Source: Chlamydoabsidia padenii (lineage: Eukaryota; Mucoromycota; Mucoromycetes; Mucorales; Cunninghamellaceae). Taken from it: a DNA stretch of 64,000 nucleotides. The translations under genes were made by a program, and so were the position numbers. This document shows positions 31,921 to 41,111 of this stretch, piece by piece; positions within the stretch are counted from its first letter, which is position 1, and every line of letters begins with the position of its first letter. The notes under the pieces are model-generated. The model was not told the DNA's origin. It saw only the letters and a list, made by a program, of their open reading frames with translations, and made no database searches. The stretch covers positions 620,001 to 684,000 of the forward strand of contig JAIWND010000004.1 in assembly GCA_025330725.1 (NCBI GenBank), given 5' to 3'.

Positions 31921-32968
31921 ATGTCTCTCTCACTCTCTTCTACCTGTTACAATAATCTTGGCCTAGGTCGGTGGGAGGAGCTGTGTCACGAGTTCATGTC
32001 GTCTGTCTTACCAATGGATGATCCAGGAATGTCAGTCGATGATTTGTCAAGTCCGACCTGGCGTATCATCTTCCTCAAGGACGATTGCTTCTTACAGCCT
32101 TCATACGAACTAACATGCTCACCTTCCTCGACCACCTTTAACAACAACACATCAACAACGGCATCTCCTTCCAATTCGATCGAACCTCTTTTTGACGGCA
32201 TTGATATGAATCATCCAGATCCACATCGATTAATCACACCTTCCCGATCAGAACCCCGGAAACGTAAATCACATCCCGTAAAAAAACAACAAGGACAACA
32301 GAAAAAACGACGTAAACAACAAACGATGACCCATCGACATTCTGTTTCTGGTGACAACAACTGTACTCTATTTGATCAACTCACTTTGGCTGGTATTGAT
32401 TGGTGTCGATACTGTGGTACAACTGAAGGGGTGAATTGGCGACCTGGACCATGGGGCAAACGGACATTGTGCAAGTAAGGTTAAATGATTGTTATTTGTT
32501 TATGTCCTGTACTTACCTTTCTCTCTCTCTCTCTCTCTCTCTCATCTTATAGTAAACATGGCTGTGATTATAAAGGATATGGGTTGGCTAGTCGACTACC
32601 ACGATTGGATCTCTCTGGTTATCGACATGAACTTGTACAAGATCGTCATCGTCCGGTGATTCAAGACTTTTGCTCTATTTGCCAAAAACGGGGTGAAGAA
32701 GACAATGAAAATCAACAGTTGTTTTTATGCGATGGCGGATGCTCACGTGCCTTCCATCGGCATTGCTTTTCGATGACGGATCAAGAACAAGATGATATGA
32801 CTTCCTTATGGTTTTGCGGGCCTACATGCTCGGAAAATCGAAAAAAGAAACGAGTCGGTAAGTGTTGATAATAGTGGTAATAAAAAGACATATAGTCTAA
32901 TTTTTTTTTTTTTTTTAATAGTGGTGGATCTACCTCGAAAACAGCCCCTGATGGGACCTTTAAAATAG
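31921..32968 (+). CDS. GATA-like zinc finger plus PHD finger protein
   Basis: Exons 31921-32474, 32553-32857 and 32922-32968 give 301 residues. After a disordered, basic N-terminal half (EPRKRKSHPVKKQQGQQKKR) comes WCRYCGTTEGVNWRPGPWGK|RTLCNKHGCDYKG, a GATA-type finger: C-x2-C, 18 residues, then C-N-K-H. The canonical fourth Cys is His here, with another Cys two residues later. Next is a C4HC3 PHD finger (FCSICQKRGE, LFLCDGGCSRAFHRHCF, LWFCGPTC). PHD fingers read histone tails and GATA fingers bind DNA, so a chromatin-associated regulator is likely. Intron 1 splits the GATA-like finger inside the C-N-K-H turn and contains a (CT)n tract. The family is a fungal type I cannot name further. Confidence 0.82.
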
Positions 32969-33088
32969 TATAGATAGAATTACTCTCCCCCCTTGATATT
33001 ACAACGCCTTTTCATTTTGATCGATTCATGCTTCCCCCTTACTTTTAACCAATCATATTACCTCAATAAAAAACTTTATTTGATCCCA

Positions 33089-33102
33089 ATTTGAATTCCC
33101 GC
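33089..33102 (-). promoter_or_regulatory. Recurrent motif upstream of PRP38
   Basis: ATTTGAATTCCCGC on the plus strand, ~84 bp before the ATG. A T30 tract (about 33129-33159) lies between motif and start codon. Confidence 0.6.
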
Positions 33103-33186
33103 TCGTCGACGCACTATTTTTTGTTGTGTGTACTTTTTTTTTTTTTTTTTTTTTTTTTTCATTTTCCACTTCTCTACTCCTTCATC

Positions 33187-34369
33187 ATGGGTAAGTCTAT
33201 ACTATAAACCACTTGCTATAGAATTGGATATACTAACTCTTACTGTTTTGTAATAGCTAATCGAACAATATCTGGTGCTAATTGGATCCATGGACGAGAT
33301 CCACAACATTTGATTGAAAAGATCATTCGAGAACGTATCTATGATTCCATGTACTGGAAAGAAGAATGTTTTGGTTTGACAGGTAGACTATGAATACTAC
33401 CCTGAATCCCTCTTTTTGTAAACTAACTTTTTCTTTTGTATATAGCTGTCACTTTGATGGACAAGGCGGTGGAATTGACTTGTATCGGGGGTGAATACGG
33501 TAATCAAGTACCTACCAACTTTTTATGCTTGACTTTGAAAATGCTACAACTTCAACCTGAACGGGAAATCTTGACGGATTTGATCAAACAAGAAGACTTC
33601 AAGTAAGTTGGGAAACTAGTAATTAGGATGGGGGGGGAAGGAATCAGGAATTGGTTGGTTAATCTTCCTCATTTTTAGATACCTTCGTGCACTTGCGGCC
33701 TTTTATCTTCGTATTGTAGGTCAATCCAAAGAAATATATCAATACCTGGAACCACTCTTGAATGACTATAGAAAACTCAAGGTCCGAGTTGGCAGTAAGT
33801 CATAATTGAGATACCATACAAAAAAAAAAAAAAAACTGATCTTTTAATATATAGGTGGGTATACTCTATCTCATATGGACGAATTCATCGACCAATTATT
33901 ACACCAGGAACGTGTATGTGATGTGATTCTACCTCGACTGGTCCAACGACATGTGCTGGAAGACAATGACGAATTAGAACCTCGGGTCAGTGCTTTGGAA
34001 GACGATCTGGAAAGTGAAGACGGTGGTGATAATGATGAAGAAAAAGGATCGGAGGAACAACGACATCGAAGCCCTAGCTCCAGTCCTGAACGAGAACAAA
34101 GACGACACCGTAGTCCTAGCTCCAGTCCTGAAAGAGAACAAAGACGACACCGTAACCCCAGCCCTGAACGACGACGACGACATGGACACTACAGCAGCGA
34201 CGACGACGACAGTGATCGTGATGGACGACATGGACGATCTTCGGGACACTCCTCCTCATCAAGACATCGTGGATCCTCATCAAGACATCGCCATCATTCA
34301 TCATCATCAAGGCACCGATCAAGATATAGAAGCCCTAGTAGAAGTAGTAGTGAAGATAGACGTAAATAG
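33187..34369 (+). CDS. PRP38: Pre-mRNA splicing factor PRP38
   Basis: Exons 33187-33190 (ATGG only), 33257-33382, 33446-33602, 33679-33794 and 33855-34369 give 305 residues. The conserved core begins ANRTISGANWIHGRDPQHLI and runs through CIGGEYGNQVPTNFLCLTLK and YLRALAAFYLRIVGQSKEIY to the DVILPRLVQRHVLE end of the PRP38 domain. The C-terminal ~110 residues are acidic and then Arg/Ser/His-rich (SPSSSPEREQRRHRSPSSSP), an RS-like tail present in animal and many fungal PRP38 but absent in budding yeast. PRP38 is a U4/U6.U5 tri-snRNP (B complex) protein needed for spliceosome activation. The four-nucleotide coding first exon is supported by a GTAAGT donor and a phase-correct MANRT restoration. 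Confidence 0.95.
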
Positions 34370-34512
34370 TTTTATTATATACATACATACATAAATAAAA
34401 CGATACATGTTTAAATAAAAAGATTGGTTTTTATTTACATTAATATATTAAAAATATAAAAGAGGGATTGGGGGGGGATATAGCTAAAGGTATATGTGTA
34501 AACTATGTGTTT

Positions 34513-35652
34513 TTAGGAAGACCAGGCAATATGATGTTCAGCAAAAAGTAAAAACCCTTGAGGCACCCACCGTTGTTGATCACGTTGACAGAATTCCAAG
34601 CAGATAGTATCGTCTTCCCGATGTTCATACACAAACACGCAATCAAACCGATCACCTTTCTTGAGCCCACCTTTCCGTACATTTTGTTTGAGAGTGCAAT
34701 TGTAGAGAGTCTGAAGTAAGCACGGCTGCCAACCACGGTATGCCTTGTAGTAGTTCATCGGAACAGGCGTTCCATCCAATTTGTCTTGTATTTCCAGTAA
34801 ATCGGTCCAGGAACGATCAGTGAGGATCCCTTCGTCTTCATACCATAGTCGACCATAATGACAATTCAGCTCTTGATCAAATGCCACCACTGTATCCGTA
34901 TCATGAATAAGAGCAAACAAAGTATCGCCTGCCACAGGAGGTTTATCGTATGGTGTCGTGTCTTTCTTGAGTGTGGGGATGATGATATCATGTTGGTATG
35001 GTGCAGTATTTTGTTGAAGTGTCACTTGATAATATACTCGTCGAGGCACCCCGTTCATGACTCGATGGCGATGACATGATGAGGCTGTGGCGACAAATGT
35101 TTTGTTGACCAAAGTAGGGATCGTCAAGGTACTTGAATGTGAATGGATGGTGCGATGGTGGTGTCGTTCGGATGCACGGTTAAAGACTTGTAAGAGGGTC
35201 TTTTTGAGATTGTTGTTGTTGGCATAGTCAGTAAAGTGGCAAAAGTGCACTGTGGGGACCAGCTCCAGCAAGGCAATGGCTGACACGGATGAGATTGGAA
35301 TGGTGGACGAGGCGATAAACCGGCAAAGTGTCCGTCGGTATAGATCTTGTTGGTGACGTAAAGAGGCAAGATCGGTTTGGCTGTAATGGTGATTGTGTTG
35401 TTGCTGTTGTTGCTGTATTCGGTTACTTTTGTTACTGCTGTTGTATATGTAATACTTGTGAGGGCTACCAGATTGACAATGAGTATCGTCGACCAAGATT
35501 CGGTAAAGGAAGGAGTAGCGGATGTTGAATGAGCAGCCAATACGGTGCAATAGAGGGTGGATCATGCATAGTCGATAATATTCCAAAGGTGTGTCGGCAT
35601 AGTCGAATAAAAAGCATAATAGTTCATTGGGTAAATCAAGTAAGGATGACAT
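34513..35652 (-). CDS. F-box-like protein of unknown target
   Basis: A single exon of 379 residues. The N-terminus LLDLPNELLCFLFDYADTPL followed by YRLCMIHPLLHRIG fits an F-box. A Gln/His run (IQQQQQQHNHHY) follows, and the C-terminal half has a compact region with GDTLFALIHDTDTVVAF, YKAYRGWQPCLLQTLYNCTL and FLLFAEHHIAW that I do not recognise. By analogy it could be an SCF adaptor; the substrate is unknown. A motif copy (35795-35806) lies ~143 bp upstream. The 3' end is convergent with PRP38, ~140 bp apart. Confidence 0.7.
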   Translation of the reverse strand: MSSLLDLPNELLCFLFDYADTPLEYYRLCMIHPLLHRIGCSFNIRYSFLYRILVDDTHCQSGSPHKYYIYNSSNKSNRIQQQQQQHNHHYSQTDLASLRHQQDLYRRTLCRFIASSTIPISSVSAIALLELVPTVHFCHFTDYANNNNLKKTLLQVFNRASERHHHRTIHSHSSTLTIPTLVNKTFVATASSCHRHRVMNGVPRRVYYQVTLQQNTAPYQHDIIIPTLKKDTTPYDKPPVAGDTLFALIHDTDTVVAFDQELNCHYGRLWYEDEGILTDRSWTDLLEIQDKLDGTPVPMNYYKAYRGWQPCLLQTLYNCTLKQNVRKGGLKKGDRFDCVFVYEHREDDTICLEFCQRDQQRWVPQGFLLFAEHHIAWSS

Positions 35653-37398
35653 TGATTCACTTGTTATGCTGAGTTGGAATAATAATAATAGTGAAGAAAA
35701 AGAAAAAGAAAAAAATAAAAATAAAAAAAGTGAAGAAGTAGAAAAAAGAAAATGGTCAAAGATTTTTTCATTTTATATTCTGGCAATGGTAGAATTTCAA
35801 ATCCCGAATCCAGGATCTTTACGTGCATTACTTGGTCAAAGCACAGATCACTAGTTCCTTCTCTTTTATTTTAGTACGTCAATAATATCGGATCATCATT
35901 ATATTAATAAAGAAAAGAATGATCATAGAGGAGATGACCTTGGCAGTGGAAGGAGGTCATTCGTTCGGAAGCAATGACGTTATCGGGATTTGAAAATACA
36001 CATCCACCTGGTTGATCTGCTTGTTGGCCACCTACCCTTTTGTCCCAATGTTGCAAATGATCAATATGTGTCATTGGACCCTGTCTCTTCATTTAGATAC
36101 AATTTCAGTTTAAATTAATAAATTTTCCATTATGTTTATACTAGGTTTGCATTGAATAGTGGTAATGAGCTACATATGCATTATAAAAGGAAAAGAGGGA
36201 CGTTCATCTTCATGTGGTCAATATAATGCATCCGTGCTCATTCAGGGAGAGTGATGCTGAATTTGAATCCAACTTGACTGGAATGACCTGTTCCTGTTAA
36301 CCCCATGAATCTGCAATGTCATTAGACCAGTTAAGATTACTTATCAGGAACAACATGATCCCCATTGTAAAAAAGATAGAATGAATTTGATCTGGTCCGC
36401 ATTATTCCACCACTCTATTGACTTCATTCACATACATATACATACAGCTAAGTTAAACATTTGACTAAAGATACAGTTTTTTTATTATTATTAAGTGAGA
36501 GAGAATAAAAGTCTATCACTAGTTTAAAAGTAATAGTAGTATCGGATATCCTGAACAAGACAATTAATCATATAGTGAGTTATGTGTATATCATGCATCT
36601 TATTGTCATTCAGTCTGATCTTGTTTTTCTTTTTCTTTATCAAACTTACATAGTATCCAGTTCTTAATTTTAAAATTATCAAGACCAATGTTCTTAAATA
36701 CTGGAATCAAAGTAGTAGGTCATAAACGTCTTGTTGGACTAATAGAGTAAAGAGTCCACCTACAAAAGAGACAGACAATGCCATCGTTTTCTGTGTCGAT
36801 CCAACTTCGATTTATAGTTCCACAGAATCGTAATTCCAAGAAGGATCAGGAGGAAGATAAAATAAAAAGTTAGATCAAGTTCACAAATCGGTATAATCTT
36901 TTTGTTACCTCATCATTCCAAGTGTTGGATCATCCCCCTTTTTATAGTACGACCTTGATAAAAATAAAAACAGTTATTACGGTTATCACACTGTTGTTTT
37001 TCATTCAAGCCATTTTAGTATTCACCTTCATTTTAGTCGAGTTATATAACAAGAGATTTATTGTGAGTATTGCTTTTCCGTTTTCCATGTACTTACTATA
37101 CCAACCTGCCCATGACCATTTGTGTTATATTGATGGACCTTGATTTATAAAGTGGAAAAAGTCAGTTCAACCAGTATTTTTAAAAAGTGTCGTCTGTGGC
37201 TGCAAGTGTGCATCATAATACTTGACCCCCACCCCCACCCATGAATCAAGTATTGACAGAGATGGGGAAGTAAAAGAAAAAGAAAGAAAAACGCCGGCTC
37301 TACTTTTTTTTTTTTTTCTCAAGATTTATTCAGGCGGGATTTGAAAACCTGAGCTTGCACAATAATGTATATGCAGAAACGAGATTTTTAATTAATGA
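35653..37398. other. Gene-poor spacer, 1.7 kb
   Basis: No gene that I can support. It contains motif copies at 35795-35806, 35983-35996 and 37333-37346, short AT-rich repeats, and a short open frame at 36922-37143 whose product is hydrophobic but lacks coding-like composition. Confidence 0.5.
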
Positions 37399-37878
37399 TC
37401 ATTTGGGGAAACAATAAGAAAACCAAGATAACCAAGAGGAATTAGAATATAAAGATGAAGTGGTAGAGGAAGAGGAAGATATAGAAGAGGCATGAGACAT
37501 ACGACCAGCATTTACTGATGAATCCATGATCAACCTGGATGTGGATTGGGTATATGAAGGGGAAGAAACGGATGGCGGAGTGGAGAAAAGAAGAGAGATA
37601 GCATTTTCATCATTATCCAAAGAGATACTAGATACAGACGAAGCATCATCATCATCACGGGCAAGCCCTCGTTCCACCATTAGTTGATGTGTCCATAAAA
37701 GGTACAAGCTTTGATCATCATCATTTGGACTAATCTGAGTCGAGCTTTTTCTTGTAGTTAAAGAAGAGGAGGAAGAGAATGAGTGCTTGTTTCTTACTAA
37801 GGAGGTAAAGAAGAAGAAAAAGAAAAAGTTTGTTCCTGTTTCCTTTTCACTACACATTCTCCTTACACATGGTTCCAT
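37399..37878 (-). CDS. Small Ser-rich hypothetical protein
   Basis: An open frame of 159 codons with protein-like content from residue ~50 (SLYLLWTHQLMVERGLARDD, a long Ser-rich acidic stretch, and a W-rich end SNSSWLSWFSYCFPK). Residues ~18-24 are a Phe run that corresponds to a pyrimidine tract ending in CTTAG, so an intron may remove the region after the first few codons (a GTAAGG donor lies just after ATGGAACCATGT). The phase of that splice does not work cleanly, so I leave the model unspliced. A motif copy (37902-37913) sits 24 bp upstream. No recognisable domain. Confidence 0.45.
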   Translation of the reverse strand: MEPCVRRMCSEKETGTNFFFFFFFTSLVRNKHSFSSSSSLTTRKSSTQISPNDDDQSLYLLWTHQLMVERGLARDDDDASSVSSISLDNDENAISLLFSTPPSVSSPSYTQSTSRLIMDSSVNAGRMSHASSISSSSSTTSSLYSNSSWLSWFSYCFPK

Positions 37879-38620
37879 AACTTTGAGGGGGAAGCAAATT
37901 ATCGGGATCTGAACATTTAAAAAAGCGGAAACTCCGCTGGTGAATATTTGGCATGAAAGTCAACCTCTTTATGTATTTACTTACTTTTTTCATGGTCTGT
38001 ATTCATTAAGCTTTGATACTCCATTGACTTGGACTGAATAACAATTATCTAGGGATAGGTAATAGAGAGGGGGTGATCATAATTAGATTCTTCCAGTGTT
38101 GTCTTTTTTTTTTTCATGTACTTTTGACGGGGACGACATTAAGAGGGAAAAGGGAGAGGAACAGGAATAAAAAAGAAGAAAAAGAAAAAAAAGAATCGGA
38201 AGGGAATGCATTTGTATTTATAGATGTTTGCATGAAAAAGATGTAAAGGGACAAGGTCGATCTCATTGGCCGTAAACTAAAAAGTACCTCGACTTGGGAA
38301 AAACAAAGATAATGATAATGATGCTATTTTTGTTAGCACATAATGATAGTGACCCAGGTACATACATCTTCTGATACATGCTAACCTTTTTTCCCTTCAT
38401 AATCTTGCATAGCTCAGAAAACCAAGAATAGTCGTGATCTCCTTATGTGTTACCTCTCCCCAATTGTATAATTTTGGACTCGTTGAAAATCGATCAAATT
38501 TCATCATCATTCATCACATCCCACTACCAGTTTGTTTGTATTCGGGTGGAAACCCAGATGGAAATGTATAAAAAAAGTATATCATAATGATGATAAAGAC
38601 GATGATCAATGCATGCAAGA

Positions 38621-38674
<54 letters not shown>

Positions 38675-40029
38675 AACTGAATGATGATCACTTTCTGAGC
38701 AAGATGTCCATCACGCGACGTCTTCTGTTTTTTTTTTCTTATGATCATAATCTAGCCGGGCTCAACTTATCATTACCCCTGAAACGGATGCATTCAGCCC
38801 ACCAATAAGATCGGCGGCGTAGATCTTGGTTATTCACATCCCGACAACAACCCCGCCCCAAATCACCTTTTTCTTTTCTGCTTTTGTAAATGAAAACAAA
38901 AAAAAAGTAGATACTTACAAATTGAATGCTTACTTTTATTGAAAAAAGTAGCTGTTTAGGTAGTATATTACTTGTATAGGTAACAAATGATCATTGCATT
39001 AGATGAAGAAGTTTTACTAGCGGGGTTGGAATATACGAACACTTGCATGAATCTCTTTTCAAGGCATAAATCCTCCTGGCGGTGCCATCTTTATTCAGCC
39101 CAAAAATATAAAAGATGATGAGTACCAATTAGAGAGTTTTGATTGTTTTATTATGGTAACGTAAAGTTTAGTAAGCAAGGCTGACATGAAGACTCGCATC
39201 ACTTTCTCTCCGCTTAGTCATTGTCGATACATTGCATTACTTTTCTTGCCATACAAACAAAACGAGTCGTATTTCTATATAAAAGGTACCAAGTGAATTA
39301 ATGAAAAGTAGATATTCTTTCCAGTAAACATATGATGAGTGCATGATTCTTTGAAACGAAAAAAAAAGCGATGGGCGCTGTTTTAAAATGGATGTTGCTT
39401 TTGTCATGCAAAATGTGGGGCAGATATATCAATCAGAATGATGTTTCTTTCAAGGGCAGATTCAAAAAACACATATTTCTCTTTACCGCCTTTTAAGCAT
39501 GGAGTTTAGGCACTAGTTCTTTGATTGCAGCTCAAGTATGTCAGGTATCTTGCCTGAGTTGCTCTAGGGATCACCAGCAAGAGATCGTAATGGAAAGGTG
39601 GTGATTTATACACGGGTGTAAAGATGGAAAAGTGGTGATTCATGCAAGAAATTTAAATGCACTATATATGAAAAGGTGATACACCTTATTTGGGACCAAC
39701 AACCACATTTTCAGTATATCACGAACAACACTACTGTAATCCCCCATGTAATACACAATCATTATAACAAGACACAATAAAAAGAGACATCCCACTAATA
39801 ACACATATATGCATAAATGATTTTTTAGTTATCATAATCAAACCCCGCTTGGGAGCTGTCAAATTTCGGTCCAGTTTTTATATAAAAAAAAAAAGGTTAC
39901 TGTTTTTTATTATAAAATATTATCTACTGTACAAAAGATGTGAAGTGGAAGTAAAAAGAATGGAAGATAAACTATGTATGAGGTGTGGTGTGGTGGGGGA
40001 TAAAAGACAAGCGAACAAACTAAGGGGAC
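37879..40029. other. Gene-poor spacer, 2.1 kb
   Basis: No supported gene. Contents are a T/A-rich region, a (CA)n repeat at 38624-38670, motif-like copies at 38832-38844 (ATTCACATCCCGA), 39019-39034 (weak) and 39836-39848 (AATCAAACCCCGC), and several TGCATGAA words. Open frames are short or made of repeat translations. Confidence 0.5.
38624..38670. repeat. (CA)n microsatellite
   Basis: About 23 uninterrupted CA units in the gene-poor block. Confidence 0.97.
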
Positions 40030-40386
40030 CTAGGACAATTCGAGATTCTTGGCCTTTTGCTTGATTTCACCATAACATTGTTGGCAGACGTGATGTAACA
40101 TTTTAGAGTGACCACAGGCAGGACATGACACGATGTTTTCTTTTTGTTGTAATCCCTTGTTACTGGCCCGCATACGTTTCTTGGAATGGGAAGTTTTCTT
40201 TTTGGGAGCAGCCCAAAGAATAGGACCGAGCCAACTAGGGACTTGGAATGTGTTGATAATATTGACATTGTTGTTATTGTTGAGCCATTGACCGATTGCT
40301 GCTAAAGGAGAGAATCGTGTGTTACTTTGGATAGTGAGTTGGCGAAGAGTATTAGGACGTGTGGTTGACAATACAGCGTTCAACAT
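40030..40386 (-). CDS. MRPL32: Mitochondrial large-subunit ribosomal protein bL32m
   Basis: A single exon, 118 residues. The N-terminal ~60 residues are basic, Asn-rich and presequence-like. The mature part begins AAPKKKTSHSKKRMRASNKG, the hallmark of bL32, followed by a zinc ribbon IVSCPACGHSKMLHHVCQQC (C-x2-C and C-x2-C). In yeast Mrpl32 is matured by the m-AAA protease, with removal of the presequence; the cleavage region fits here. I chose the start by placing the ATG directly before the presequence; the frame is open further upstream but reads as a pyrimidine-rich leader. A motif copy (40482-40496) lies ~97 bp upstream. Confidence 0.93.
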   Translation of the reverse strand: MLNAVLSTTRPNTLRQLTIQSNTRFSPLAAIGQWLNNNNNVNIINTFQVPSWLGPILWAAPKKKTSHSKKRMRASNKGLQQKENIVSCPACGHSKMLHHVCQQCYGEIKQKAKNLELS

Positions 40387-40662
40387 TATAAAATAAGGGT
40401 CAAATGGAATAAATAAAAAGAAGAAGAGAGGTGAAAGAAAAAATAACAAGGCCCTACACAAAAGCCACTACCTACATTTGATTTTTAAAGTCCCGAATCT
40501 TTTGAGCCAATCAGATTCGACCCCTTACATACCTTGGCTTTTTTTAATCATTCTGGAAAGAGACAAGTCTACAAGTAAAGTCATACCATACAATTACATA
40601 AACGGGAGATTAGAATAGTAACTTTATTAAGGTAAGATAAAAATGGAATGGGGAAACTATAG

Positions 40663-40901
40663 CTATTGGGATACGTCGTTTATAGTACCAGTACCAGCAG
40701 AAGCCTTCATTTGTTGATACTTTTTGGCTTTGGCATCGTCGACTGCTTGAGCTTTTCTATCAAAGTATATATAAGCAAATACAATGACAATGATACCGTA
40801 CCAAAACCATTCGTTCCTATTGTCGCGTCCAGTGAGATGATGAAGTAGAGGTTAGTCAATATAGTCACTTGTCTCCGTCGTAGGTTAACTTACAAAACCA
40901 T
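40663..40901 (-). CDS. Small single-pass membrane protein, 53 residues
   Basis: Two exons, 40901-40894 (ATGGTTTT, 8 nt) and 40816-40663. GTAAGT donor and ATAG acceptor restore the frame as MVLNEWFWYGIIVIVFAYIY followed by FDRKAQAVDDAKAKKYQQMK and a short polar tail. One hydrophobic helix (about residues 7-20) is followed by a charged, probably alpha-helical tail; a tail-in-cytosol or mitochondrial inner-membrane microprotein is likely. I do not recognise the family. It is too short for ordinary gene calling. It is divergent from eIF2B delta (210 bp between starts), and both sides of the shared motif copy at 41017-41030 fall 78-117 bp from a start codon. Confidence 0.65.
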
Positions 40902-41016
40902 CGCAAGCTTTTCAATAAAGGGGATGGGCGAGAGAGTTGTGTTATCAAACTTGGTAAAGGATGGAAAAGAAAAGGAAAGGGAAAGAATGGAAGAAAGACC
41001 CTTTCAAAGCGTCCAT

Positions 41017-41030
41017 AAGCGGGATTTGAA
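41017..41030 (+). promoter_or_regulatory. Recurrent motif in the eIF2B delta / small membrane protein divergent promoter
   Basis: AAGCGGGATTTGAA, ~82 bp before the eIF2B delta ATG with two T-rich tracts in between, and ~116 bp before the divergent 53-residue gene. Confidence 0.6.
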
Positions 41031-41111
41031 TATTTTCGAGTCACCTTTTTTTTTTTCTCTTCTTTTTTTTTTTTTCTTGCTTCTTCTCTTTTTGATCACT
41101 TTTAATTACAC

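Noticed and set aside
36922..37143. 73-codon hydrophobic plus-strand frame in the gene-poor block
   Set aside because: Composition follows the AT-rich background; no start context, homology or splice pattern supports it.
38524..38748. Open frame with a Cys-Val run on the minus strand
   Set aside because: It is the translation of the (CA)n microsatellite, not a protein.
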